A stretch of 64,000 bases of DNA, from the NCBI RefSeq assembly GCF_007183175.1, contig NZ_AP019807.1:830001-894000 (forward strand). The letters are read 5' to 3'. Position 1 is the first letter of the stretch. Each line of letters begins with the position of its first letter. The notes beneath the pieces are model-generated. The model was not told where the DNA came from and made no database searches. It saw only the letters and a program-made list of their open reading frames with translations. The translations under genes and the position numbers were made by a program. Positions 54,536-63,780 of this stretch are shown piece after piece. Source of the stretch: Microbulbifer sp. GL-2. GTDB lineage: Bacteria; Pseudomonadota; Gammaproteobacteria; Pseudomonadales; Cellvibrionaceae.

Positions 54536-55717
54536 TTAGTAAGCACTACCCTCTCGGGCATCTGACGCTCGTTCACGCAGCAACCACCAGAGTAAAATCC
54601 AGGCCAGCAGTACGATAAAGCCAAGCCATGCCACTGCACCGGCACCCCCAAGACCAAACAGGTAGCCGCCCAGACTTCCACCAACAAAAGTGCCGAAAAA
54701 CTGCAAAGTAGCGTAGAGCCCCGAAGCGGCACCACGGGCATCCTCAGGTGCTTTGCGGGTCAACTGTGCAGGTAACAGAGCTTCAAGCAGGTTGAAACCG
54801 GTAAAGAAAATCCCCAACAGCAATACTACAGCTACAGGACCATTCATCGGCAACAATGCCGCGCTGCCCCCGGCCAGGGCAACACAGGCGAAGTTCAAAG
54901 CCGTGCCAGCCTTACCGCTGCGCTCAGCCACCCGCATCAGGGGCAACATCAGAATGAAAGTACCCAGCATTAGCGGGCCGTATAGCTTCCAGTGCTCCTC
55001 TGCCGGCCATCCAAGCCTGTCGACCAGCACCAGCGGCAACGCAACGAACATGGCAGTCAACAAAAGGTGGGAAAAGAAAGCCCCAGAAACCAATCTCCAG
55101 GTAAGGCCGTTGCTTAGAACCTTGCGAAAACCACCACTAAAAACCGCCGGGCGCTTTGCGACTTGGGGAGTCGGCACTATTCGCCAGACTAACAGCATCC
55201 CCAGTACAGCCAACCCCGAGGTAAGCCAGAAAATAGCCGGCAGGCCACCAGCTCCCGCAAGTGCCGGGCCAAGTATCACTGCCAACATAAACGCCACACC
55301 GATGGATGCCCCGATCACAGCCATTGCTATGCCCCGCTTCTCATCCCGCGTGAGATCGGCAACCAAGGCCATGACCGCCGCGGCAATAGCACCACAACCC
55401 TGCAGAATTCTGCCCACAATCAGGCCGTAGACCGAATCTGTCTGCGCGGCAACCACACTGCCAATGGCAAACAGGGCCAGACCGGTATAGATAACAGGTT
55501 TGCGGCCCCAGCGGTCAGAAAGAAGCCCCAAGGGAATCTGCAATAGTGCCTGGCTCAGTCCATAGGCGCCCATGGCCAGGCCCAGCAGCATCGGTGTGCT
55601 ATCGCGGTAGCCTTCACCGTAAACTGTGAGAACCGGCAGCACCATAAACAGGCCGAGCATACGAAAGACATAAAGGGAAGCCAGCCCGCCCAGGGCCCGG
55701 CGCTCAATGGAATTCAT
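54536..55717 (-). CDS. MFS transporter
   Basis: Twelve-helix major facilitator of 393 residues, related to the YajR-type drug/H+ antiporters but without the YajR C-terminal soluble domain. The conserved loop 2-3 motif reads LGLLSDRWGRKPVI, and the proton-antiporter motif C region reads GASIGVAFMLAVILGPALAGAGG. Substrate unknown. The gene lies upstream of ssb in the same direction and downstream of manC; the uvrA/MFS/ssb grouping occurs in Pseudomonas, so it is a conserved neighbour, not a recent arrival. Confidence 0.88.
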   Translation of the reverse strand: MNSIERRALGGLASLYVFRMLGLFMVLPVLTVYGEGYRDSTPMLLGLAMGAYGLSQALLQIPLGLLSDRWGRKPVIYTGLALFAIGSVVAAQTDSVYGLIVGRILQGCGAIAAAVMALVADLTRDEKRGIAMAVIGASIGVAFMLAVILGPALAGAGGLPAIFWLTSGLAVLGMLLVWRIVPTPQVAKRPAVFSGGFRKVLSNGLTWRLVSGAFFSHLLLTAMFVALPLVLVDRLGWPAEEHWKLYGPLMLGTFILMLPLMRVAERSGKAGTALNFACVALAGGSAALLPMNGPVAVVLLLGIFFTGFNLLEALLPAQLTRKAPEDARGAASGLYATLQFFGTFVGGSLGGYLFGLGGAGAVAWLGFIVLLAWILLWWLLRERASDAREGSAY

Positions 55718-55807
55718 GCAGTTCCCGGAACAGCGTCAAATTGGGCGCGCATTGTACAGCGCACAGCCGCCAGGCTGTAGGGGAAGCCGTACAAGTTTTG
55801 GGCATTT

Positions 55808-57214
55808 CTAACCACGGCCATAGTCATCATCAAAGCGAACGATATCATCCTCCCCGAGATAGCTACCGGATTGGACCTCTATAAGCTCGAGGGGAATGGT
55901 TCCCGGGTTTTCCAGTCTATGTACCACCCCCAGAGGGATGTAGGTGGACTGATTCTCAGTAATCAACAACTCTTCATCACCGCGGGTAACCTTGGCAGTA
56001 CCGCGCACCACGATCCAGTGTTCGGCCCGGTGATGATGCATTTGCAGGGACAGCTGCTGCCCCGGCTTGACCACAATACGCTTTACCTGGAAGCGTGGCC
56101 CAGCATCAATAGAATCGTAATAGCCCCAGGGCCGATCGACTTTGCGATGGCGCCGAGCCTCACTGCGCCCGGAGCGCTTGAGGCTGCTCACAAGCTTCTT
56201 AACATCCTGTACCCGCTGCTTTTCGGCGATCAACAGGGCATCATCAGTATCGACAACCACCAGGTCTTTCACACCTAATAGGCTAACCAGACGACTCTCC
56301 GCCCGCACAAGACAGCTTTCACTATCCTGCAGCAAGACATCTCCCTGCAGCAGATTGTCATCGGCATCCCGCTCCGCCAGTTCCCAGAGTCCGAGCCAGG
56401 AACCCACATCGCTCCAACCCGCGTCCATAGGCACCACCGCAGCGGACTCGGTGGGCTCCATCACCGCATAATCCACCGACTCTTTAGCGCAGGCTGCAAA
56501 GGCTTCCCCGTCCACCCGGGTAAAATCCAAATCCCGGACAGCGCCTTCAAAAGCCCTGCGGCAAGCATCGAGAATATCGCTCCGGTGTTCTTTTAGCTCC
56601 TCCAGATAACGAGAAGCCCGGAACAGAAACATGCCACTATTCCAGGAGTATTCTCCACCAGCCAGATAGGACTCAGCAGTATTCGTATCCGGCTTTTCGA
56701 CAAATTCCGCCACTCTCCACGCTTCAGCAGCCAAAACCTCTCCACGGCGAATGTAGCCATAGCCGGTTTCGGCCCGGGTCGGCACAATACCAAAGGTTAC
56801 CAGGTGCCCGAGCCCCGCCAGGGTCTGTGCCGTCTGCGCTGCTTTCTGAAAAGCTGTCACATCAGCCACGACATGATCTGCCGGCAACACGAGCAGCAAT
56901 GGGTCCTCACCAGCCTCCAATGCCGCTAGCGCCGCGAGAGCGATAGCCGGCGCCGTATTGCGTGCACAGGGCTCCAGTAGGATCGTCTGGGCTCCATGGC
57001 CAATCTCCTGCAGCTGTTCTGCTGCGGCAAAACGATGCTCCTCATTGCACACTAAAATGGGGGCCTGCAACTGCTGTATACCCTCCAGCCGTCGCACCGT
57101 AGCCTGCAGCATGGTTTCGCTGCCGATTAATGGCAGAAATTGCTTGGGGTAGGCCTCACGGGAGAGTGGCCACAAGCGGGAGCCTGTACCACCGCAGAGA
57201 ATTACAGGGATCAT
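55808..57214 (-). CDS. manC: Bifunctional mannose-1-P guanylyltransferase/mannose-6-P isomerase
   Basis: Makes GDP-mannose for surface polysaccharide (CpsB/AlgA type). The N-terminal nucleotidyltransferase domain has CGGTGSRLWPLSREAYPKQF, with later FVEKPD. The C-terminal cupin isomerase domain (about 350-468) has VKPGQQLSLQMHHHRAEHW and the metal-binding His/Glu. ATG 57214 gives the standard MIPVILCGG start (468 residues); a GTG one codon earlier also opens the frame. It is divergent from uvrA and about 6 kb from its pathway partner manB. Confidence 0.95.
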   Translation of the reverse strand: MIPVILCGGTGSRLWPLSREAYPKQFLPLIGSETMLQATVRRLEGIQQLQAPILVCNEEHRFAAAEQLQEIGHGAQTILLEPCARNTAPAIALAALAALEAGEDPLLLVLPADHVVADVTAFQKAAQTAQTLAGLGHLVTFGIVPTRAETGYGYIRRGEVLAAEAWRVAEFVEKPDTNTAESYLAGGEYSWNSGMFLFRASRYLEELKEHRSDILDACRRAFEGAVRDLDFTRVDGEAFAACAKESVDYAVMEPTESAAVVPMDAGWSDVGSWLGLWELAERDADDNLLQGDVLLQDSESCLVRAESRLVSLLGVKDLVVVDTDDALLIAEKQRVQDVKKLVSSLKRSGRSEARRHRKVDRPWGYYDSIDAGPRFQVKRIVVKPGQQLSLQMHHHRAEHWIVVRGTAKVTRGDEELLITENQSTYIPLGVVHRLENPGTIPLELIEVQSGSYLGEDDIVRFDDDYGRG

Positions 57215-57376
57215 CACTTCAACTTTTCTTCTGGCTGTTGGAAATTTGCGACAGACGATTTTGGCACATCGGGTGGCGAGTTTATACTTGACCGTTTTTC
57301 CGGCACCGCAGTTGTGATCGCCCTGAGCGGAGCAAGTCCGAGACCCGGCCCAGTATCATCAGCAGATAGGTAGAGC

Positions 57377-60202
57377 GTGGACACGATTTATGTAAGGGGT
57401 GCGCGCACCCACAACCTGAAGAATATCGATCTCGACATTCCCCGCGACAAACTGATCGTGATTACCGGGCTGTCTGGCTCCGGTAAATCCTCCCTGGCAT
57501 TCGACACACTCTATGCCGAGGGCCAGCGCCGCTATGTGGAGTCCCTTTCCACCTATGCGCGCCAGTTCCTATCGATGATGGAGAAGCCGGATGTCGATAC
57601 CGTGGAGGGGCTGTCACCAGCAATATCCATTGAGCAGAAATCCACCTCCCACAATCCGCGCTCGACTGTAGGCACTATCACTGAGATATATGACTACCTC
57701 AGGCTGCTGTTTGCGCGTGTAGGCGAGCCTCGTTGCCCGGAGCATGATGAGCCTCTTCAGGCCCAAACCATAAGCCAGATGGTGGATCAGGTATTAGCTC
57801 TACCGGAGGGCAGCAAAATTATGCTGCTTGCTCCAGTGGTTCGGGACCGCAAGGGTGAACACCAGCATGTGTTCGAACAACTGCGTCGCGACGGCTTTGT
57901 GCGCGCGCGTATCGACGGCGTGACCTGCGACCTGGACGATACCCCAAAGTTGGATAAACGTCGTAAGCATACTGTGGAAGTGGTAGTTGACCGCTTTAAA
58001 GTACGTAAAGACCTGCAGTTGCGCCTGGCTGAATCCTTCGAGACCGCCCTGAATCTCACTGATGGTATTGCCTCTATCAGCTTTATGGATGGTGATCAGG
58101 AAGAACGCCTATTCTCCGCCCGCCACGCCTGCCCAGTGTGTGACTATTCACTGGACGAGCTTGAACCGCGCCTGTTTTCCTTCAACAACCCTGCCGGTGC
58201 CTGCCCCAGCTGTGATGGCTTGGGAGTTAAGCAGTTCTTCGATGAAGACAAGGTAATCCTCGATCAGGAGAGCAGTATCTCCGAAGGCGCAATCCGAGGC
58301 TGGGACCGTCGTAATATTTACTACTACCATATGCTCGACTCCCTCGCCGAGCATTATGGCTTCGATCTCGACAAACCATGGAAAAAACTGCGCAAAACCC
58401 ACCGCAAGGTTATTTTGCAAGGCAGCGGCGACGAAGAGATTGACTTCAGCTATGTCAACGATCGCGGTGACGTCACCGTGCGGCAGCACACCTTTGAGGG
58501 CATTATCCCCAACTTCCAGCGTCGCTACCGGGATACCGAATCCCAATCGGTGCGCGAAGAGCTGGCGAAATATCTGAGCACACAGAAATGTCCCGAGTGC
58601 CTTGGCACCCGCCTGCGCCGTGAGGCGCGCCATGTCTTTGTGGACAACCGTACCCTCGCTCAAGTCACCGAATTGCCAGTGGGTGATGCCTTTGAATACT
58701 TCGATCACCAACTCACCTTCAAAGGCGCTCAAAAAGAAATTGCCGATAAAATCCTCAAGGAATTGCGCGATCGCTTCCGCTTCCTGGTAGACGTGGGCCT
58801 CAATTACCTGACCCTGAACCGCAGTGCAGAAACATTATCCGGCGGTGAAGCCCAGCGCATCCGCCTCGCAAGTCAGATCGGCGCCGGCCTTGTCGGTGTG
58901 ATGTATATCCTCGACGAGCCTTCCATTGGCTTGCACCAGCGGGATAACGAGCGTCTATTGAATACCCTCACTCATCTACGAGATATCGGTAATACAGTGA
59001 TCGTCGTTGAGCACGATGAAGACGCGATCCGTAGTGCCGACTTTATTGTCGATATCGGCCCCGGTGCTGGCGTGCATGGCGGAGAAGTGGTCGCCTCCGG
59101 GACCGCCGATAAAATTGCCAAGTGCAAGCAATCCCTAACCGGACAATATCTCTCCGGTAAAAAGAAAATTGCCATACCAGAGGAGCGCTATATCCCTGAT
59201 CCGGACTATATGCTCCACCTTGAAGGCGCCAGTGGCAACAATTTACAAAATGTAGACCTGGAAATTCCAGTGGGGCTATTTACCTGTGTGACCGGTGTTT
59301 CCGGCTCAGGCAAGTCCACTTTGATCAATACCACCCTATACCCACTTGCAGCTACAGCGCTGAATAAGGCCACCACCCTGAAGGCAGCTCCATACAAGGC
59401 TGTTCACGGGCTTGAGTACTTCGATAAGTGTGTAGACATAGACCAGAGCCCCATCGGACGCACACCCAGATCCAACCCGGCTACCTACACCGGTATCTTC
59501 ACCCCTATTCGCGACCTCTTCGCCGGCACACAGGAGGCTCGCTCCCGAGGTTATAAACCCGGCCGCTTTAGCTTTAATGTTAAAGGCGGACGCTGTGAGG
59601 CCTGCCAGGGCGATGGGGTGATTAAGGTGGAAATGCACTTCCTGCCCGATGTCTATGTGCCCTGCGATACCTGCCACGGTAAACGTTATAACCGTGAAAC
59701 CTTAGAAGTGCATTACAAGGGCAAAAATATCCACGAAGTTTTGGAAATGACCGTGGAAGATGCGCGGGAGTTTTTCGACCCAGTACCGGCGATCGCCAAA
59801 AAACTGCAAACCCTAATGGATGTCGGGCTCGCCTATATCAAACTGGGCCAAGCGGCCACTACACTCTCGGGTGGTGAAGCACAGCGGGTGAAGCTCTCTC
59901 GTGAGCTATCCAAGCGCGATACCGGGCAAACCTTGTATATCCTCGACGAGCCCACTACCGGCTTACATTTTGCGGACATCCAATTATTGCTGGACGTTTT
60001 ACATCGCCTACGTGATCACGGGAATACGATTGTTGTTATCGAGCACAACTTAGACGTTATCAAAACCGCAGACTGGATCGTGGATCTGGGCCCAGAAGGC
60101 GGTTCTGGCGGCGGGCAAATTATTGCAGCAGGAACGCCAGAGGATGTTACGGGAATCGGCGCGTCCCATACCGGTCGATTCCTAAAACCGATGCTTGGGT
60201 GA
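57377..60202 (+). CDS. uvrA: Excinuclease ABC subunit A
   Basis: Damage-recognition ATPase of nucleotide excision repair. The 941 residues contain two ABC-ATPase modules: GLSGSGKSSL (about 31) and GVSGSGKSTL (about 640), each with a later signature (LSGGEAQRIRLA, LSGGEAQRVKLS) and Walker B (ILDEPSIGLHQRD, ILDEPTTGLHFAD). Zinc modules show CPVCDYSL...CPSCDG and CEACQGDG...CDTCHG. It starts with GTG behind AGG. It is divergent from manC; no LexA box of correct spacing was found upstream. Confidence 0.98.
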   Translation: MDTIYVRGARTHNLKNIDLDIPRDKLIVITGLSGSGKSSLAFDTLYAEGQRRYVESLSTYARQFLSMMEKPDVDTVEGLSPAISIEQKSTSHNPRSTVGTITEIYDYLRLLFARVGEPRCPEHDEPLQAQTISQMVDQVLALPEGSKIMLLAPVVRDRKGEHQHVFEQLRRDGFVRARIDGVTCDLDDTPKLDKRRKHTVEVVVDRFKVRKDLQLRLAESFETALNLTDGIASISFMDGDQEERLFSARHACPVCDYSLDELEPRLFSFNNPAGACPSCDGLGVKQFFDEDKVILDQESSISEGAIRGWDRRNIYYYHMLDSLAEHYGFDLDKPWKKLRKTHRKVILQGSGDEEIDFSYVNDRGDVTVRQHTFEGIIPNFQRRYRDTESQSVREELAKYLSTQKCPECLGTRLRREARHVFVDNRTLAQVTELPVGDAFEYFDHQLTFKGAQKEIADKILKELRDRFRFLVDVGLNYLTLNRSAETLSGGEAQRIRLASQIGAGLVGVMYILDEPSIGLHQRDNERLLNTLTHLRDIGNTVIVVEHDEDAIRSADFIVDIGPGAGVHGGEVVASGTADKIAKCKQSLTGQYLSGKKKIAIPEERYIPDPDYMLHLEGASGNNLQNVDLEIPVGLFTCVTGVSGSGKSTLINTTLYPLAATALNKATTLKAAPYKAVHGLEYFDKCVDIDQSPIGRTPRSNPATYTGIFTPIRDLFAGTQEARSRGYKPGRFSFNVKGGRCEACQGDGVIKVEMHFLPDVYVPCDTCHGKRYNRETLEVHYKGKNIHEVLEMTVEDAREFFDPVPAIAKKLQTLMDVGLAYIKLGQAATTLSGGEAQRVKLSRELSKRDTGQTLYILDEPTTGLHFADIQLLLDVLHRLRDHGNTIVVIEHNLDVIKTADWIVDLGPEGGSGGGQIIAAGTPEDVTGIGASHTGRFLKPMLG

Positions 60203-60282
60203 TCAACTCTACGGAGCTGGATCACGATCTGGCTCCTATATCAATAAAACGATCGAATATCTGCCACAACGGAAAGTGGAAA

Positions 60283-60762
60283 ATGATAAAAAAAATAGAT
60301 CAACAAAAGCTAAACTTAATTATTGCTCTATGCGCAATGATGATTTCCATTGCCTCCTTCTATGCTACTTATCTGCAGGCCAAAGCAGCAAATAAACAAG
60401 TCAAAATAATGACCATGCCTGTAATTCAATTTTCACAGAGTAATTACGACCTTGAAGCTGACAAACCATCAATTTATTTTGAACTTTACAATGTGGGATC
60501 AAGCCCAGCTCTGCTGAAGGATTTCAACATCAACTATGAGCAATCTACCTATCATACCGCCAGGGAATTTCTGAATGCCTGCTGCCAACAAGAATATCAG
60601 GAGTTCACAAAAAAACTGACAGATGATGACGGCGCCTCCAACCTAGACAAAGGAAATATACTTACCTCAACTTTATCCAACAGCTTAATGCCAGCGAACT
60701 CCAAGCGCCGAATCTTTGCATTACTTTATGGTGAGCGTTCTTACGATCTCTGGAAAAGCTAA
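60283..60762 (+). CDS. Small membrane protein, probably truncated by a frameshift
   Basis: Unrecognised family. From ATG 60283 (GGAAAG upstream) the 159-residue product has one transmembrane helix at about 12-31 (NLIIALCAMMISIASFYATY), a short basic/coiled segment and a soluble domain. After YGERSYDLW the frame stops within two codons. A -1 change in the AAAA run at about 60753-60756 would continue the reading frame as KLNKERGKISVDFCFCS... and end at 60884 with a Cys-rich tail. This suggests a one-base deletion. It lies between uvrA and pxpA and is more AT-rich than uvrA. Confidence 0.6.
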   Translation: MIKKIDQQKLNLIIALCAMMISIASFYATYLQAKAANKQVKIMTMPVIQFSQSNYDLEADKPSIYFELYNVGSSPALLKDFNINYEQSTYHTAREFLNACCQQEYQEFTKKLTDDDGASNLDKGNILTSTLSNSLMPANSKRRIFALLYGERSYDLWKS

Positions 60763-60930
60763 ACAAAGAAAGAGGAAAAATTTCAGTCGATTTCTGTTTC
60801 TGCTCACCTTTGGGTGGATGCTATCACTCTAACAATGAAGGAGCCTCCATGGAAATTGAAGCATGCCCTACCAACCACAACTAAATATTGATTGTTAAAC
60901 AGAATTTTCTCTAATCAAGAGCTGTGACGA

Positions 60931-61680
60931 ATGGAAATCGATATCAACTGTGACTTGGGCGAAGGATCTGATTTGACCAGCTGTGAGAGGGATGCGCTAA
61001 TTATGCCCTTCATCTCACGCTGCAATATTGCCTGCGGCGCCCATGCAGGCACGCCCGCGATTATGCGCAGGTCTCTTGAAAATGCACTGCAAAATAACTT
61101 AATAATCGGCGCTCACCCCGGGTATCCTGATCGAGAAAATTTTGGACGAAAGTCTATTAAAGTTCCACTCAGTGAATTACTTAACTCCATACACGAGCAA
61201 ATTGAACGATTACAAAACCTCACCCGTGAAGCTGGAACAAAACTCGACCATATAAAACTGCATGGCGCTTTATATAACGATGTCGAAGCAAATATGGATT
61301 TAGCAGAGGAGATAATTGCCTTACTCTCCAGAGAATATCCATCCTTAAAAATTATCGGACTCGCCAATGCTGCAATGGAAGCTGTAGCCACCAAGCAAAG
61401 TCGTATATTCTATCGGGAAGGCTTTATAGACCGGCAATATTTAAATACAGGAAGACTTGCTCCACGTTCGCTACCAGGCTCTGCTCTCAGTGACATAGAT
61501 AACTGCCTGGAACGAGCTGTGGCTCTGGCAAAAGGGAGCAGCTTTACAAGCTATCACGGCACTCCCCTACAATTTTCCGTTGACACCATTTGCTTACATG
61601 GTGACAACCCAGAAGCAGTAAATATTGCCCAGAGACTAGCTAGTTACCTGCAACTAAACGGATTGAGCATACACTCGTGA
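60931..61680 (+). CDS. pxpA: 5-oxoprolinase subunit A (LamB/YcsF family)
   Basis: Part of the prokaryotic ATP-dependent 5-oxoprolinase that hydrolyses pyroglutamate to glutamate. The start DINCDLGEGSDL and the motifs SRCNIACGAHAG, IGAHPGYPDRENFGR and VKLHGALYND-like IKLHGALYND are family hallmarks. It has 249 residues. It is first of three overlapping genes pxpA-pxpB-pxpC and has only a weak ribosome site (AAGAG). Confidence 0.93.
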   Translation: MEIDINCDLGEGSDLTSCERDALIMPFISRCNIACGAHAGTPAIMRRSLENALQNNLIIGAHPGYPDRENFGRKSIKVPLSELLNSIHEQIERLQNLTREAGTKLDHIKLHGALYNDVEANMDLAEEIIALLSREYPSLKIIGLANAAMEAVATKQSRIFYREGFIDRQYLNTGRLAPRSLPGSALSDIDNCLERAVALAKGSSFTSYHGTPLQFSVDTICLHGDNPEAVNIAQRLASYLQLNGLSIHS

Positions 61681-62435
61681 CGGCATCCCTGCACAAACCC
61701 CACCTGCAGAAGCCCGACTTTAACATTACTGCAAATGGGGATTGTGCGTTAGATATACGCTTCTCCGCTGAGCCTAGTGAAGAACTTAGTCGCTATATTA
61801 TTGGGCTACGACAATATATCCAGGAACAGGGCCCCGACGATCTTATCGATCTTATCCCCGCCTACCAATGCCTGACTATTAGTTTTGATCCACTGACTCA
61901 CGAAAGCGAGTCGCTTTCACAAGAGCTGCGAGCATTAACCCAGAAGTACCTCAAAATCCCCGCAAAGTTAGACAGAGACTCACGCATTATTCGAATTCCC
62001 GTATGCTATGAAGAGGCCTTTGCCCCGGATATGCATATGTTAAGTGAGCATACCGGCCTGACTCCCAAGCAAGTTGCCCGGCTACATACAGACACTGCCT
62101 ATTTAGTGCATATGCTGGGCTTTTCGCCGGGCTTCTTGTATCTCGGCGGACTGGATCCCAGGCTGCACTGCCCTCGCAAGGAAAAACCTAGACTGCGAGT
62201 TCCCGCAGGAGCTGTTGGTATCGGTGGCAACCAAACAGGAATTTACCCACAAGCTACAGCGGGGGGCTGGCAGATTATCGGACAGACCCCTTTAAGATTA
62301 TTCCAGCCCAGCAGCGACTCCCCCTTTATTGCGGAGCCCTTGGACATCGTAAAATTCTATTCTATCGGTAAGTCTGAATTCGAGACCATTGCACAGCAAG
62401 CACAATATGAGAGTGCCAAGGAAAGGCCCATATGA
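61677..62435 (+). CDS. pxpB: 5-oxoprolinase subunit B (KipI family)
   Basis: Partner subunit of 5-oxoprolinase with the allophanate-hydrolase-subunit-1 (cyclophilin-like) fold. Motifs are IRIPVCYEEAFAPDM, YLVHMLGFSPGFLYLGGLD and VPAGAVGIGGNQTGIYP, ending GGWQIIGQTPLRLF. It starts with GTG overlapping the pxpA stop by four bases and overlaps pxpC by four bases at its end, so translation of all three is coupled. It has 252 residues, slightly longer than usual at the N-terminus. Confidence 0.93.
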   Translation: MTASLHKPHLQKPDFNITANGDCALDIRFSAEPSEELSRYIIGLRQYIQEQGPDDLIDLIPAYQCLTISFDPLTHESESLSQELRALTQKYLKIPAKLDRDSRIIRIPVCYEEAFAPDMHMLSEHTGLTPKQVARLHTDTAYLVHMLGFSPGFLYLGGLDPRLHCPRKEKPRLRVPAGAVGIGGNQTGIYPQATAGGWQIIGQTPLRLFQPSSDSPFIAEPLDIVKFYSIGKSEFETIAQQAQYESAKERPI

Positions 62436-63409
62436 GTATCCACTTTATCCGAGCAGGCCTTCAAACCAGCATTCAAGATATGGGGCGCCCGGGTTTGATG
62501 CATTACGGTATTCCCCAAGGAGGTGCAGCTGACCCTCTATCTATGAAGATGGCTAACCTTCTACTGGGTAATCCATTCAATAATCCCGTGCTGGAAATTA
62601 CCCTGATTGGCCCCAGGATTGAATTCGATGATGATATTTCAATAGCTATCACCGGGGCACGATTCAAGGTTTTTTTAAACAGTAATGCTGTCGATAATTT
62701 TAAAGTTATCCAGGTGAAACGTGGTGACACATTGGAATTCTCCAAACTAATTAATGGTGCTCGAGCCTATATCGGCTTCTCGGCAAAGTTATCTATCCCA
62801 ATAATTTTTGATAGCGCTGCAACTCATCTTATCAGTGGGTTTGGTGGGCACCGGAGGGGCGCTATCGCTAACAATGATAGAATTTATTTTAAGGATATTC
62901 GGATAGCAGAACCTGCTTATCTCAACCGAGAATTTCAGCTGAATTACCAAGCACGCCCACTGTTCAGAGTCGTTGATGGAGCAGAAAAGAAGAGGTTTAG
63001 TCAAAGCACTGTGGAAAACTTCTACAAATCCACTTTCCAAGTTTCCGCTCAAAGCAATCGTATGGGCATCCGTCTTCTCCCATCGGTAACCCTGAAGTCA
63101 GGCACTCTCGGTGAGACCTTAGAAGAAATGATTTCCTCAGGTCTCCAGCCTGGCAGCATTCAGGTTCCCAACAGTGGCGAACCTATAATTTCATTTATAG
63201 AGGGGCAAACTATTGGTGGCTACCCTCGTATAGCACATATAATTCGCGCAGACATCCACAGGCTAGGCCAGCTTAAAGCACAGGACAAAATTAACTTTCA
63301 GTTGGTCAGCCAGAAAGATGCGAAACAAATCCTAAGACAAAAGCAGCATTTCCTGACAAAAATACAAGAGAAACTGCGGATGGAGGGCGAGTCACCCCTA
63401 ACCATTTAA
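62432..63409 (+). CDS. pxpC: 5-oxoprolinase subunit C (KipA/biotin-dependent carboxylase-like)
   Basis: Third subunit of 5-oxoprolinase, allophanate-hydrolase-subunit-2 fold. It begins FIRAGLQTSIQDMGRPGLMHYGIPQGGAAD, the standard family start, and contains NRMGIRL and the IPNSGEPI-like VPNSGEPIISFIEGQTIGGYP. It has 325 residues. It is last of the pxpABC operon; no terminator is obvious after it. Confidence 0.93.
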   Translation: MSIHFIRAGLQTSIQDMGRPGLMHYGIPQGGAADPLSMKMANLLLGNPFNNPVLEITLIGPRIEFDDDISIAITGARFKVFLNSNAVDNFKVIQVKRGDTLEFSKLINGARAYIGFSAKLSIPIIFDSAATHLISGFGGHRRGAIANNDRIYFKDIRIAEPAYLNREFQLNYQARPLFRVVDGAEKKRFSQSTVENFYKSTFQVSAQSNRMGIRLLPSVTLKSGTLGETLEEMISSGLQPGSIQVPNSGEPIISFIEGQTIGGYPRIAHIIRADIHRLGQLKAQDKINFQLVSQKDAKQILRQKQHFLTKIQEKLRMEGESPLTI

Positions 63410-63663
63410 GACCAGTATATTTCTGTTACTAAAGCTGCCAGCCATAAACCCCCAAGAAAAACCTTAAAATAACAACCCACCAAACATACTCTTCACTCCC
63501 CGGTTATCACAAATTTTATAAAAAAATGTAAAAGTTAATAAAATATATTCAACAAACTAACGGGGACTGCATGGTCCATAATGACCAATCGGTTTTCAGT
63601 CAACTCTAGCTAGACCGAAAGATCATTATTAACTAACCTCTGTGGGTTTTACCAAAATAGCGA

Positions 63664-63746
63664 TTTGGACGAGTGTCCTACTTGGCTTGTAGTTAATGGG
63701 ACTGCAACGCACCGTCTCCCAAAACCTACAAGCCGGCCTGGTCCAG
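63664..63746 (+). promoter_or_regulatory. Structured leader upstream of the last gene
   Basis: A perfect 9-base pairing (GGCTTGTAG at 63684-63692 with CTACAAGCC at 63726-63734) encloses an inner GGGA/TCCC hairpin. A TGGAC/GTCCA pairing (near 63666 and 63741) can close the whole element, and GGAC-GAGT-GTCC offers an alternative small hairpin. The element ends about 35 bases before the start codon. It does not show the core of any riboswitch class I know. The rest of 63410-63663 is AT-rich with no gene; a small TGGTC/GACCA repeat lies near 63570-63587. Confidence 0.4.
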
Positions 63747-63780
63747 AGAGAAAACATTAACTACCTGAAGGGGATTAATA

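Noticed and set aside
57235..57254. SOS box at uvrA (CTGT...ACAG)
   Set aside because: The half sites are separated by 12 bases; the LexA box needs 8 between CTGT and ACAG.
60199..60282. N-terminal extension of the small membrane protein overlapping the end of uvrA
   Set aside because: The upstream start has no ribosome site and the extra residues have no protein-like pattern; ATG 60283 precedes the membrane helix at normal distance.
60740..60770. Programmed -1 ribosomal frameshift
   Set aside because: The frame-zero codons at the A-run do not form a standard X-XXY-YYZ slippery heptamer and no strong downstream structure is apparent; a one-base deletion is simpler.
63664..63746. Cyclic-di-GMP (GEMM) or other named riboswitch
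   Set aside because: The conserved core sequences of GEMM, TPP, cobalamin, glycine and glnA-type elements are not present; only generic stems are seen.
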